DNA of 6,694 nt from Actinomycetota bacterium (GTDB taxonomy: Bacteria; Actinomycetota; Aquicultoria; Subteraquimicrobiales; UBA9087). A program made the translations under genes and the position numbers. The stretch's first letter is position 1; every line of letters starts with the position of its first letter. Shown here piece after piece: positions 1 through 6,440 of this stretch. The stretch lies in NCBI GenBank assembly GCA_003491635.1, contig DNCG01000072.1:1-6694 (forward strand). The letters are read 5' to 3'. The notes beneath the pieces were generated by a model. The model ran no database searches and had not been told where the DNA came from. It saw only the letters and a program-made list of their open reading frames with translations.

Positions 1-118
1 GAATTCTGTATTTTGAATTTTGTGCTTGTCGTGAAGTATTCATAACTTCACGGCTTGTTTGGAATTTGGTGCTTAGTGCTTTGAATTTCTTCTTTCTGCT
101 CACTCCCCACTCCCGACT
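1..118. repeat. Repeat-rich leader upstream of proA with an 8-bp hairpin
   Basis: This non-coding stretch is built from a loosely repeated unit resembling TTTGAATTTxGTGCTT. The copies at 11-27 and 58-74 match at 15 of 17 positions, and a partial third copy lies at 77-89. Between the first two copies is a perfect 8-bp inverted repeat, CGTGAAGT (30-37) and ACTTCACG (45-52), with a 7-nt loop; a G-U pair and a further G-C pair can extend it outward. No run of T follows the stem, so it is not a standard terminator. The tract ends with CTCCCGACT (110-118), which recurs at 4256-4264. I see no convincing promoter here; proA is probably read from further upstream. Confidence 0.5.
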
Positions 119-136
119 GAGGAGGGAGGTCAACGA

Positions 137-1384
137 ATGAGTGAGGTTTTGGAGATCTGCAAGAGAGCGAGAGAGGCCTCGATCGAACTCGCTAGGGTCT
201 CGACGGAGATTAAAAACAAAGCTCTTCTTGCCATGTCGGATGCCCTCATCGCCGAGAGTGAAGCGATCATTGAGGCCAATCGGGAGGATCTCGAAGAGGG
301 CAGGCGGAGGAAGATTTCGGCGGCTTTGATGGATAGATTGATGCTCAATCCCTCCCGGATTGAAGAGATGGCCAGGGATCTGCGTAATGTGGCTCTCCTT
401 CGTGATCCCGTGGGGGAGGTAGTCAAGGGCTGGAGGACCTCCAACGGCCTTTTGATAACCCAGGTGAGGGTTCCGCTGGGCGTGGTGGGAATGATCTACG
501 AGGCCAGACCCAATGTGACGGTGGATGCGGCTGGCTTGTGCATAAAGACTGGTAATGCTGTTGTTCTCAGAGGAAGCTCCGTGGCCCTAAATTCCAATCT
601 AGCGCTGACCAAAGTGATATCCGGGGGAGTCGTTCGGGTTGGCTTGCCTCAACATTCAATTCAGTCCATTCCCGATCCCAGTCGGAAGGCGGCCAACGAG
701 CTGATGAGGATGCATGAATATGTGGATGTCTTGATTCCCCGTGGTGGTGCCTCCTTGATTCAAACGGTTATTCAGAATTCCACTGTTCCCGTGATCGAGA
801 CGGGGGTGGGTAACTGTCATGTCTATGTAGATGCGGCGGCCGATCTGGCGATGGCGGAAAAGATAATCGAGAATGCCAAATGCCAGCGCCCCGGCGTTTG
901 CAATGCCGCCGAGACGTTGCTTATACACCGTGATGTGGTCCGGGATTTTCTGCCCAGGGCCGTCCATGTCCTGACGGAAAAAGGGGTCACCATATATGGC
1001 TGCCCCACAACCAAATCCCTCTGTCCCGAGATCGAGGAGGCAACCGAAGAAGACTGGCACACGGAGTATCTGGATTTGAAACTTGCTGTAAAGGTGGTCA
1101 ACTCCCTGGAGGAGGCCATCGCCCACATTCAAAAATATGGCACTAAGCATTCGGAAGCCATTGTGACTGAGGATTACTCCGCCGCGGGGAGATTTACCGG
1201 GGAAGTAGATGCGGCGGCGGTCTACGTTAACGCCTCAACTCGCTTCACTGATGGAGGACAATTTGGCCTCGGTGCAGAAATAGGAATAAGCACTCAAAAG
1301 TTACATGCCAGAGGCCCCATGGCCTTGGAGTCTCTGACCTCTACGAAATATGTTGTATATGGAAGCGGGCAGGTGAGGGAGTGA
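137..1384 (+). CDS. proA: Glutamate-5-semialdehyde dehydrogenase (gamma-glutamyl phosphate reductase)
   Basis: ProA carries out the second step of proline synthesis in the cytoplasm: NADPH-dependent reduction of gamma-glutamyl phosphate (made by ProB) to glutamate-5-semialdehyde, which cyclises spontaneously. The 415-residue product has the usual family length and aldehyde-dehydrogenase fold. The expected catalytic cysteine is Cys255 in RPGVCNAAETLL (251-262). The ProA family signature is visible at about 321-342 (V-x5-A-I-A-H-I-x2-Y-G-T-K-H-S-E), and FTDGGQFGLGAEIGIST lies near the C terminus (370-386). The ATG at 137 is supported by a strong ribosome-binding site, GGGAGGT, at 124-130, six bases upstream. 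It is the first gene of the visible cluster; proB is expected just before the window. No truncation or missing key residue is seen. Confidence 0.97.
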   Translation: MSEVLEICKRAREASIELARVSTEIKNKALLAMSDALIAESEAIIEANREDLEEGRRRKISAALMDRLMLNPSRIEEMARDLRNVALLRDPVGEVVKGWRTSNGLLITQVRVPLGVVGMIYEARPNVTVDAAGLCIKTGNAVVLRGSSVALNSNLALTKVISGGVVRVGLPQHSIQSIPDPSRKAANELMRMHEYVDVLIPRGGASLIQTVIQNSTVPVIETGVGNCHVYVDAAADLAMAEKIIENAKCQRPGVCNAAETLLIHRDVVRDFLPRAVHVLTEKGVTIYGCPTTKSLCPEIEEATEEDWHTEYLDLKLAVKVVNSLEEAIAHIQKYGTKHSEAIVTEDYSAAGRFTGEVDAAAVYVNASTRFTDGGQFGLGAEIGISTQKLHARGPMALESLTSTKYVVYGSGQVRE

Positions 1385-1393
1385 GGAAGTCCG

Positions 1394-1564
1394 ATGAAGG
1401 AGAAGTGCGAGGGCTGCAAATACCTTTCCACCAGTAAGACCTTCTGTTTATTGGGAAGACTTCCCAGAAACTGTCATTCTCAAAAGGTCAGGCGCGGGGA
1501 TGAGGAGTTGATTGAGAGACTGAGAAAGCTGGCGCCGAAGGAGCTCAAGGTTGAGTCAGGGTGA
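1394..1564 (+). CDS. Small four-cysteine protein between proA and nadD
   Basis: This 56-residue ORF begins MKEKCEGCKYL and contains four cysteines, at 5, 8, 18 and 27, in a C-x2-C-x9-C-x8-C arrangement followed by His28. The C-terminal half (about 32-56) is charged and probably helical. The spacing suggests a zinc-binding or iron-sulfur fold, but I do not recognise a family and assign no function. Support for a real gene: the ATG lies 9 bases after the proA stop, GAGG at 1383-1386 gives a ribosome-binding site 7 bases upstream, it fills a gap that would otherwise break an operon, and its last 14 bases overlap the nadD start. It is easily missed by length cut-offs. There is no signal peptide or membrane segment, so it is probably cytoplasmic. 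The main doubt is its short length. Confidence 0.72.
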   Translation: MKEKCEGCKYLSTSKTFCLLGRLPRNCHSQKVRRGDEELIERLRKLAPKELKVESG

Positions 1565-2273
1565 TTCGGGGCGGAAGACGGATAGACCGTTGAGACTGGG
1601 AATAATGGGTGGGACATTCAACCCCATTCACTATGGTCATCTGGTTACCGCCCAGGAAGCTCTGGTGCAATTTCATCTCGATAAGGTCATTTTCATGCCT
1701 TCGGGACATCCTCCACACAAGAAGGACGGGGAGATACTTCCCCCCGAGGAACGCTACCTGATGACCGTGATAGCCACCGCCTCCAATCCCGATTTTTCCG
1801 TTTCCCGGATGGAGATAGAGAGGAAGGGCCTCTCTTATGCCATCGATAGCGTTCGGGAATTGAAGAAGATTTACGGGGAGTCCACGGAGATATTTTTCAT
1901 CACCGGTGCCGATGCCATTTTGGAGATCTTAACCTGGAAAGACGCGGAGAGATTGTACGATATGTGCAAGTTCATCGCCGCCACTCGTCCGGGTTATTGT
2001 CTGGAAAAGTTCAAAAAGCTCCATCTTTTACCCGAGAACACCGAGCCGGGGAAAAAGAAGCCGGAGGTCTATTTCATGGAGATACCGGCTCTGGCCATTT
2101 CCTCCACGGATATCCGCCGTCGGATTCGCGAGGGAAGGCCCATAAAGTATCTTGTTCCGGAAGGGGTCGCCAATTATATTTATAAACGCGGCTTTTATCA
2201 CCCCGCCAAAGCAGTATCTTCCACTCGTGGTGAACCATCCGGGGACAGGAGCGGTGAGAACTTGAGGTCATGA
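1551..2273 (+). CDS. nadD: Nicotinate-nucleotide adenylyltransferase
   Basis: NadD adenylylates nicotinate mononucleotide with ATP to give deamido-NAD, a core step of NAD synthesis in the cytoplasm. The 240-residue product carries the nucleotidyltransferase signature GGTFNPIHYGH at 20-30, including the (H/T)xGH histidines 27 and 30. It also has PSGHPPHK (50-57), the NadD-typical ITGADAILEILTWKD (117-131) and the ATP-binding ISSTDIR (183-189). The TTG at 1551 is chosen because AAGGAG at 1538-1543 lies seven bases upstream. It adds about 14 residues before the conserved core, so a later start cannot be ruled out. About 24 residues beyond the usual KRGFY end form a polar tail (217-240). It overlaps the preceding ORF by 14 bases and the next gene by the 4-base ATGA, suggesting coupled translation. 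A yqeK gene often follows nadD in Firmicutes but is absent here. Confidence 0.95.
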   Translation: MSQGDSGRKTDRPLRLGIMGGTFNPIHYGHLVTAQEALVQFHLDKVIFMPSGHPPHKKDGEILPPEERYLMTVIATASNPDFSVSRMEIERKGLSYAIDSVRELKKIYGESTEIFFITGADAILEILTWKDAERLYDMCKFIAATRPGYCLEKFKKLHLLPENTEPGKKKPEVYFMEIPALAISSTDIRRRIREGRPIKYLVPEGVANYIYKRGFYHPAKAVSSTRGEPSGDRSGENLRS

Positions 2274-3337
2274 GAGATCACAGAAGCAGGAAGAGATCAC
2301 CGATCGTTGTCGGGTACAGAACCCAAAAGAGACTTGAAAGACGCCAACTCCGGAGGAAACGGCTCAAACTTTTCCTGCCGATTTTGTCTGCCTTGCTTCT
2401 CGTTGTCTTGCTCGCCCTCGGTAGCATCTTCTGGTTTGGCGGTCAGGATTTTCTGGCTCGTGTTCTCAAAAGACAAAAGCCTGAAGTTACTCGTGTCTCG
2501 GGACCGAAGGAAGAGCCGAAGAAAGTCAAGACAACCATCCTGGTGATAGGAGCCCGGGAGAATAGGGATGGCGAGCTGGCGAGTGGCCTGTTGTTAATGG
2601 TCTACGACTCCGAGGCCAAAAAGATCGGTGGAGTCGTTTTTCACGAGGACACACTGGTGCAGATACCCGGTCGGGGTTTTGAGAGGATTTGCGAGGTTCT
2701 GGAGTCGGGGATACCCACCACCTTGGCCACGGTGAAGAACTTCATGGGAGTGCCGATAGACTACTATCTTCAGTTGGACTACTTCGATTTTGAGAGGATT
2801 GTAAGTAACGTTGCTCTGGAAAACTTTTTCGACAAGGCTACCAAGACCAGCCTCAGCCCGAGCCGTCGCTCCGAACTCAGGGGGGAAATCGCTCGGGTGG
2901 ACAGCTTGAACCGGCATGTGATCCCCCTTCCCGTCAAGCCCATCACCGTGGGCAGAGAGACCTACTATGAACCCAAAAAGGACGAGGTAGATCATCTGGT
3001 GAGTCTCTTTTGGGGAGTAAAGAGGGGGGAGGATCAACAAGTCAGAGTGGTTGTCCTCAACGGATGCGGTCTGCCCGGTGTGGCTGGCGAGGTGGCACAG
3101 AAGTTGATCGAGGGTAACTACAAGGTGATAGACACGAAGAATGCCGATAATTTCAACTACGCAAAAACCCAGATACTGGTCTATAACGAGCACCATAAGA
3201 GCACGGCCTTTAAGATAAAGGATTTGCTGGGCGTGGGAGTTATTTTGAGCAAGAGCTTTTCTCAGGATCTGGCGGATATAGCCGTCGTTGTGGGGAAAGA
3301 TTATCGGCCCGCTGGCCAGGGTGAGACGGAGCAGTGA
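2270..3337 (+). CDS. Membrane-anchored LytR-family protein with degenerate LCP-like region and LytR_C domain
   Basis: The 355-residue product has a strongly basic cytoplasmic N terminus (1-33), one membrane segment (about 34-56), a short linker, an LCP-like region (about 87-250) and a C-terminal LytR_C domain (about 256-345; VVLNGCGLPGVAGEVAQKL at 261-279, then a VVVGKDY end). The bulk should face the cell exterior. LCP proteins attach teichoic acids or other glycopolymers to peptidoglycan. Here the fold outline is recognisable (LLLMVYDSEAKKIGGVV, then DTLVQIPGRG, then MGVPIDYYLQLDYFDFERIV). However, the RxDT motif expected before the first strand reads GELASG, and the usual SIPRD reads VFHED, so catalytic arginines and an aspartate appear to be missing. 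It may be a non-catalytic cell-wall or scaffold member. Placement between nadD and rsfS matches LytR-like genes in other Gram-positives. ATG 2270 overlaps the nadD stop. Confidence 0.85.
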   Translation: MRDHRSRKRSPIVVGYRTQKRLERRQLRRKRLKLFLPILSALLLVVLLALGSIFWFGGQDFLARVLKRQKPEVTRVSGPKEEPKKVKTTILVIGARENRDGELASGLLLMVYDSEAKKIGGVVFHEDTLVQIPGRGFERICEVLESGIPTTLATVKNFMGVPIDYYLQLDYFDFERIVSNVALENFFDKATKTSLSPSRRSELRGEIARVDSLNRHVIPLPVKPITVGRETYYEPKKDEVDHLVSLFWGVKRGEDQQVRVVVLNGCGLPGVAGEVAQKLIEGNYKVIDTKNADNFNYAKTQILVYNEHHKSTAFKIKDLLGVGVILSKSFSQDLADIAVVVGKDYRPAGQGETEQ

Positions 3338-3350
3338 CATTTTAGGGGGG

Positions 3351-3728
3351 ATGTTTCTGGGATCGAGGGAGTTGGCCAAGCTGATAGCTCAATTGGCGGA
3401 CAACAAGAAGGCCGAGGATATCACCGTTCTGGATATAGGCAAGCTGCTCATTATAACCGATTATTTCGTAATTTGCAGCGGTAAGACCGAGCGACAGGTG
3501 AAAACGATCTCCGAAACGATCCAGGAGGAACTGGATAAAGAAGGGATTAGGCCCCTGGGAATGGAGGGAGAGCGCGAGGCTCGTTGGGTTTTGCTGGACT
3601 ACGGTGATGTGGTTGTCCACGTTTTCCTAACCGAGGAAAGGGAGTTTTACCAACTGGAAAGGCTTTGGAGGGATGCTCCCAGACTCAATTGGAACAATGG
3701 CCACCATGAGGCGAGTAAAAGAGGATAG
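3351..3728 (+). CDS. rsfS: Ribosomal silencing factor RsfS (RsfA/YbeB/Iojap family)
   Basis: RsfS binds ribosomal protein uL14 on the large subunit and blocks joining to the small subunit, lowering translation when nutrients are short. The 125-residue product covers the family domain: ITVLDIGKLLIITDYFVICSG (24-44), TERQVKTISETI, then the conserved block GMEGEREARWVLLDYGDVVV (70-89), VHVF and REFYQLERLW (97-106). I chose ATG 3351, 13 bases after the preceding stop, because it leaves only a few residues before the conserved SRELAKLIA helix. An in-frame GTG at 3321 and ATG at 3288 would overlap the LytR-like gene. The purine run AGGGGGG at 3344-3350 abuts the ATG and is not an ideal ribosome-binding site, so the start is the least certain part. 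It is the last gene of the housekeeping cluster before the repeat region. Confidence 0.93.
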   Translation: MFLGSRELAKLIAQLADNKKAEDITVLDIGKLLIITDYFVICSGKTERQVKTISETIQEELDKEGIRPLGMEGEREARWVLLDYGDVVVHVFLTEEREFYQLERLWRDAPRLNWNNGHHEASKRG

Positions 3729-3757
3729 TTGTTCTTGGTGCCTGGTAACTGGTTAGT

Positions 3758-3790
3758 GGGGGAGCGCCCCAGCCTCGCCGTCGGCGGGGC
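3758..3790. repeat. GC-rich inverted repeats just after rsfS
   Basis: GGGG at 3758-3761 can pair with CCCC at 3767-3770. Alternatively GCCCC (3766-3770) can pair with GGGGC (3786-3790), or CGCCG (3776-3780) with CGGCG (3782-3786). These options compete for the same bases. The position 30 bases after the rsfS stop suits a transcription end, but no T-run follows (AGAGCAATCG comes next), so I do not call a Rho-independent terminator. Confidence 0.5.
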
Positions 3791-3793
3791 AGA

Positions 3794-3841
3794 GCAATCG
3801 AGTAATGAATCAATGGAGAGTTGATTTAAAAACTCGATTGC
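3794..3841. repeat. Nested stem-loop with perfect 10-bp outer stem
   Basis: GCAATCGAGT (3794-3803) is a perfect inverted copy of ACTCGATTGC (3832-3841). Inside it AATCAA (3808-3813) pairs with TTGATT (3821-3826), giving a two-level stem with a 7-base inner loop. The 3' side is followed by GGTCTATTTTCT, only weakly T-rich. ATTGCTC at 3854-3860 offers an alternative partner for the left arm. It could be part of a dispersed repeat or an RNA structure at the 3' end of the operon. Confidence 0.55.
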
Positions 3842-3940
3842 GGTCTATTTTCTATTGCTCTATTTGCTCTCATCTTTGTTTTCGGTGTTTTTAATCAGGG
3901 AAGTTGGCGTCCTTCATTTTCTTGCTTGCCCAAAATTTCT

Positions 3941-3986
3941 TTTTTTGTGGGTTACTCTGAGGCTCAGAAATTATTTTTTGTGGGTT
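3941..3986. repeat. 13-nt direct repeat TTTTTTGTGGGTT, two copies
   Basis: TTTTTTGTGGGTT occurs at 3941-3953 and again at 3974-3986, each preceded by AAATT-like sequence. Between them is the near-palindrome TCTGAG-G-CTCAGA (3956-3968). The second copy runs into the left terminal inverted repeat of the GC-rich unit that follows, so the first copy may mark a duplicated or remnant end. Confidence 0.65.
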
Positions 3987-4150
3987 GGACACGCTCCACG
4001 CTCGGCCGAATCCGCGACTCCACTCGCTTCGGGCGGGCCGAGAATAACTCGCTTACGCTCAGACAGATTCTCGGGCGCTCACTTCGTTCGCTTTCCAGCC
4101 TTCCGCTCGCTTCGTCGGGGCGGCCTCAAGTTTCGCTTTGTCCGACCCAC
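3980..4150. mobile_element. MITE-like repeat unit bounded by 11-bp inverted repeats
   Basis: The ends are GTGGGTTGGAC (3980-3990) and GTCCGACCCAC (4140-4150), inverted copies differing at one position. The interior is far more GC-rich than its A/T-rich flanks and full of related words: ACTCGCTTCGGG, ACTCGCTTACGC, TCACTTCGTTCGC, GCTCGCTTCGTC. CTCGGCC (4001-4007) pairs with GGCCGAG (4036-4042), while CCGAGAAT (4038-4045) pairs with ATTCTCGG (4067-4074). These share bases 4038-4042, so only one hairpin can form at a time. No ORF of transposase type is present and no target-site duplication is evident. It could be a non-autonomous element, a dispersed intergenic repeat or a structured RNA. Confidence 0.5.
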
Positions 4151-4205
4151 GGGATGTTTAAAAACCCAAAATCTAACAAAGAGCTTTTTTGTTTTTGCTT
4201 TTCCT

Positions 4206-4264
4206 GGAGACTGACGGCTGGAGACTGGCGACTGGCAACTAACTATGCTCCTATGCTCCCGACT
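4206..4264. repeat. Short-period tandem tract (ACTGGCG-like and CTATGCTC units)
   Basis: The tract contains GGAGACTG twice (4206-4213 and 4220-4227), followed by the related ACTGGCGACTGGCAACT run to 4240. A perfect tandem of CTATGCTC follows at 4243-4250 and 4251-4258. It ends in CTCCCGACT (4256-4264), the same 9-mer found at 110-118 before proA; GGAGGG follows within 2-4 bases in both places. It is non-coding. Confidence 0.6.
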
Positions 4265-4393
4265 AAATGGAGGGCAAAAGAGCATTTTGTTGAATTTTAT
4301 GGATGAAGTTTGAGGTTTAAAGTGACAAAATACGAGTGAGGCAGATGCAAAACGCTTGTCATGTATAGATAACCGATATTCTACAAAATTTCC

Positions 4394-4422
4394 TTGAAAA
4401 ATCGAACATTTGTTTGTATAAT
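4394..4422 (+). promoter_or_regulatory. Sigma70-type promoter for the restriction-modification genes
   Basis: A -35 box TTGAAA (4394-4399) and a perfect -10 box TATAAT (4417-4422) are separated by exactly 17 bases. Transcription would begin near 4429, giving a leader of about 100 bases before the GTG start at 4527. The surrounding DNA is strongly A/T-rich. I see no clear operator or controller-protein site in the leader. Confidence 0.7.
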
Positions 4423-4526
4423 GCTTGTAGTTTGTAATGTTTTTGTCGCTCCGGCATAATGAAATAGGAAAGTGAGACTAGCAAAAATATGCTTAGATTA
4501 ACGAGCCTAGAAAGTGGGAGAACATA

Positions 4527-5407
4527 GTGGGGTTGTTGTGGAGCAAGCAACAAGAAGAAGATTTTTTTATCAAGGCTTTAGAGTTTGCCACTCCAGAGCA
4601 GCTTTTTTATGTAACAAAAGATGGGAGATATTATGCTTACTGGCCCAAGGGTTATGATGGGACAAAGACTACTCTTCAGGTAGAAATACGCTAATAGGTT
4701 CCTATACAGAAAAGTGGGGTGGCGATCTCTTTGAGGCATTCGCCAAAGAGATTGGTGGCTATTCTGTTTGTGGTGTTATCTGCGAAGAAATTGGTTTGAC
4801 GAGACAATCAGATGCCGATGTGGCGATATGTAAAACCAAAGATAAGATCCAAAAGTCCCACAGCATATTGCTCATAATAGAGGTTAAGATGTCTATTGTT
4901 TGGAATTGGGAACTTCGAGTTGATGGTGGTAAATATAACGTAGACTGTATTGGTGATTACAAAACCCATCAGGGCAATCCAGGCTTGCTGCGGTCAGATA
5001 CGATGCTCAAAGCGATAGGGAAAGGCATAAATGTTAGGGTCTCCGGTTATGAGGCATCGAGAATTCCGATTATCATTTTGGGGAATACACCAATTACAAA
5101 TATGTACTACAAGAAGGTAGATCATCTAAAGCGCTGTGGAGTAATTCAGGGTTTTTGGTCTGTTAACCCAAAGCCACTGGATGGCGATAAGGAAAACATC
5201 AAAGGCACGCCCCTTAAGGGATTTATCCGGTTTGATGATACCTCGGAGTTGCGGCAAGAGGCACTTGAGCTTTTAAAAGGAGAGAGAGAATATTTCTCGG
5301 GCATGCAAACCAAGGAAGAACTGGGGCAAATTATTGAGATTGCTGCTAGAGAAGATACATATGAAAAGAAGGCCCAGAAATTTTTAAACCTTATCTGTCA
5401 GGAGTGA
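4527..5407 (+). pseudogene. Type II restriction endonuclease (PD-(D/E)XK type), split by a one-base frameshift near 4679
   Basis: The N-terminal part reads from GTG 4527 (GGGAG at 4516-4520 six bases upstream) as MGLLWSKQQEEDFFIKALEF and on through YYAYWPKGYDGTKTTLQ, ending at TAA 4692-4694. The remainder continues in the -1 frame, open from 4658, as GRNTLIGSYTEKWGGDLFEA and on to TGA 5405-5407. The simplest joint is at CAG/GGT around 4677-4681, as if one G were lost, restoring a protein of about 293 residues. In that composite SDADVAI (Asp96, Asp98) followed by IIEVKM (Glu119, Lys121) fits the PD-(D/E)XK nuclease core. It would cleave DNA that its partner methyltransferase leaves unmodified; the recognition site is not predictable here. 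The endonuclease call rests on this motif and on the adjacent methyltransferase, because I do not recognise the specific family. A TTG at 4796 could start a shortened product, but the well-conserved-looking sequence before it shows that is not the true start. Whether the shift is real or an assembly error is open. Confidence 0.75.
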
Positions 5408-5409
5408 AG

Positions 5410-6366
5410 ATGGAAAGTTACCAACAAAAGAAAGCAAAAAGTAAAAAAGGCACGGAAACAAGCGCCTTTGGTGTACCTGGCAGAATTAACCATGATTCTT
5501 CCAAATTTTACAGTAGCAAGCTCTACGAAGGGCTTAATTCCAAAAACAATGTTAAGTACGTTGAAAATCCTATCGATAAAGCCAATTTGGATAAAATTTT
5601 CTGTAAGAGCAGTGAAAAAATGGATGAACTTCCCGATAGCAGTGTCCACTTGATGGTCACCTCGCCGCCTTATAATGTGGGCAAAGAATATGATGAAAAC
5701 CTGTCTTTACAGGAATATCGAGAGCTCTTAAGGCGGGTATTTAAAGAAGTTTATCGGGTTCTGGTGCCGGGAGGGCGAGTTTGTGTTAATGTTGCAAATC
5801 TGGGAAGGAAGCCCTACATACCACTTCACAGCTATATTATAGAAGATATGCTCGGTGCTGGGTTCCTAATGAGGGGCGAAGTGATCTGGAACAAGGCTTC
5901 TAGTGCTAGCCCCTCTACTGCCTGGGGTAGTTGGCTTTCTGCGGCCAATCCTACATTAAGGGATATTCACGAGTATATCCTGATTTTTTCAAAAACCACT
6001 TTTAGCAGAAAGTGCGCCTCAGGCGCAGAAAATAGAAAGAGCACTATTTCAAAAGAAGAGTTTTTAGAGTACACGAAGAGCGTTTGGTCTTTTCCTGCTG
6101 AGCCTGCTAGAAAAGTAGGGCATCCAGCACCCTTTCCTATTGAATTACCTTACAGATTGATCCAGCTTTATACTTTTGAAAATGAGGTTGTGCTTGATCC
6201 GTTTGTTGGTAGTGGTACGGCCTGCATCGCTGCTTTAAAAACTAAACGGCATTACGTTGGATACGATGTTTCAGAAAAGTACGTGGACTTGGCCAAAAAA
6301 AGGATCACGCAGTTGCTTCAACAACAAAATATGCTCTTTGATATTTCTCTTTGCGAGCGCAGGTAG
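5410..6366 (+). CDS. Site-specific DNA methyltransferase, beta-class amino-MTase (N4-cytosine or N6-adenine)
   Basis: This enzyme transfers a methyl group from S-adenosylmethionine to an exocyclic amino group in its DNA target, protecting it from the partner nuclease. In the 318-residue product the catalytic motif IV TSPPY is at 84-88. A variable, probably target-recognition, region follows (about 150-235), then motif X (HPAPFPIELPYRLI, 238-251), motif I DPFVGSGTA (263-271) and GYDVSEKY (284-291). Motif IV before motif I marks the beta class. TSPPY is common among N4-cytosine enzymes but not exclusive to them. The first 50 or so residues are lysine-rich and polar. ATG 5410 is preferred because AGGAG (5400-5404) sits five bases upstream; GTG 5404 lies inside that site and overlaps the nuclease stop. 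The coding frame is intact, unlike the nuclease. Confidence 0.93.
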   Translation: MESYQQKKAKSKKGTETSAFGVPGRINHDSSKFYSSKLYEGLNSKNNVKYVENPIDKANLDKIFCKSSEKMDELPDSSVHLMVTSPPYNVGKEYDENLSLQEYRELLRRVFKEVYRVLVPGGRVCVNVANLGRKPYIPLHSYIIEDMLGAGFLMRGEVIWNKASSASPSTAWGSWLSAANPTLRDIHEYILIFSKTTFSRKCASGAENRKSTISKEEFLEYTKSVWSFPAEPARKVGHPAPFPIELPYRLIQLYTFENEVVLDPFVGSGTACIAALKTKRHYVGYDVSEKYVDLAKKRITQLLQQQNMLFDISLCERR

Positions 6367-6440
6367 GCGGGTGAAATAAAATTTCTTTAAAGTATTCCAT
6401 CGAGTCCATTGGACTTTCGTTAGAGAAAAATACAGAAAAT

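Larger units (their letters stand above)
3729..4526. other. Gene-free, repeat-rich region between the housekeeping cluster and the restriction-modification genes
   Basis: About 800 bases contain no ORF with recognisable protein character. It opens with a short-period tract (TTGGTGCCTGGTAACTGG, 3735-3752), then two hairpins, T-rich direct repeats, a MITE-like GC-rich unit, a tandem tract and finally the A/T-rich promoter region of the downstream genes; the main elements are listed separately. From about 4265 to 4390 I see nothing beyond A/T-rich DNA. Forward frames stay open for over 100 codons across 3855-4306 because the repeat is rich in CTCGCTTCG-like words, but the translations are low-complexity and unlike proteins. 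Confidence 0.7.

Noticed and set aside
656..1150. Long reverse-strand ORF antisense to proA
   Set aside because: It lies wholly inside a clearly conserved gene, has no recognisable protein character and no ribosome-binding site of note.
3288..3350. Longer rsfS start at ATG 3288
   Set aside because: It would overlap the LytR-like gene by 50 bases and add residues outside the usual RsfS domain; ATG 3351 fits better.
2594..3379. 261-codon reverse-strand ORF antisense to the LytR-like gene
   Set aside because: The forward strand shows a membrane segment and LytR_C domain; the reverse translation resembles no family and runs across a gene boundary.
4001..4120. CRISPR array suggested by repeated CTCGCTTCG words
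   Set aside because: The words are short, imperfect and unevenly spaced, with no constant repeat or unique spacers and no cas genes nearby.
4175..4200. AACAAA-loop-TTTGTT followed by T-rich sequence as a Rho-independent terminator
   Set aside because: The stem is only six A/T-rich pairs and would be too weak; kept only as a note.
3855..4306. Overlapping forward ORFs of 119 and 126 codons in the repeat region
   Set aside because: They are open because of CTCGCTTCG-like repeat words; two frames are open at once, the translations are low in complexity and no ribosome-binding sites stand out.
4359..4553. Reverse ORF of 64 codons across the promoter region
   Set aside because: It covers a strong forward promoter and the start of the endonuclease gene, and the translation is not protein-like enough to support.
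4658..4694. Programmed -1 frameshifting in the endonuclease gene
   Set aside because: No X-XXY-YYZ slippery heptamer or clear downstream stem is seen in the overlap; mutation or sequence error is simpler.
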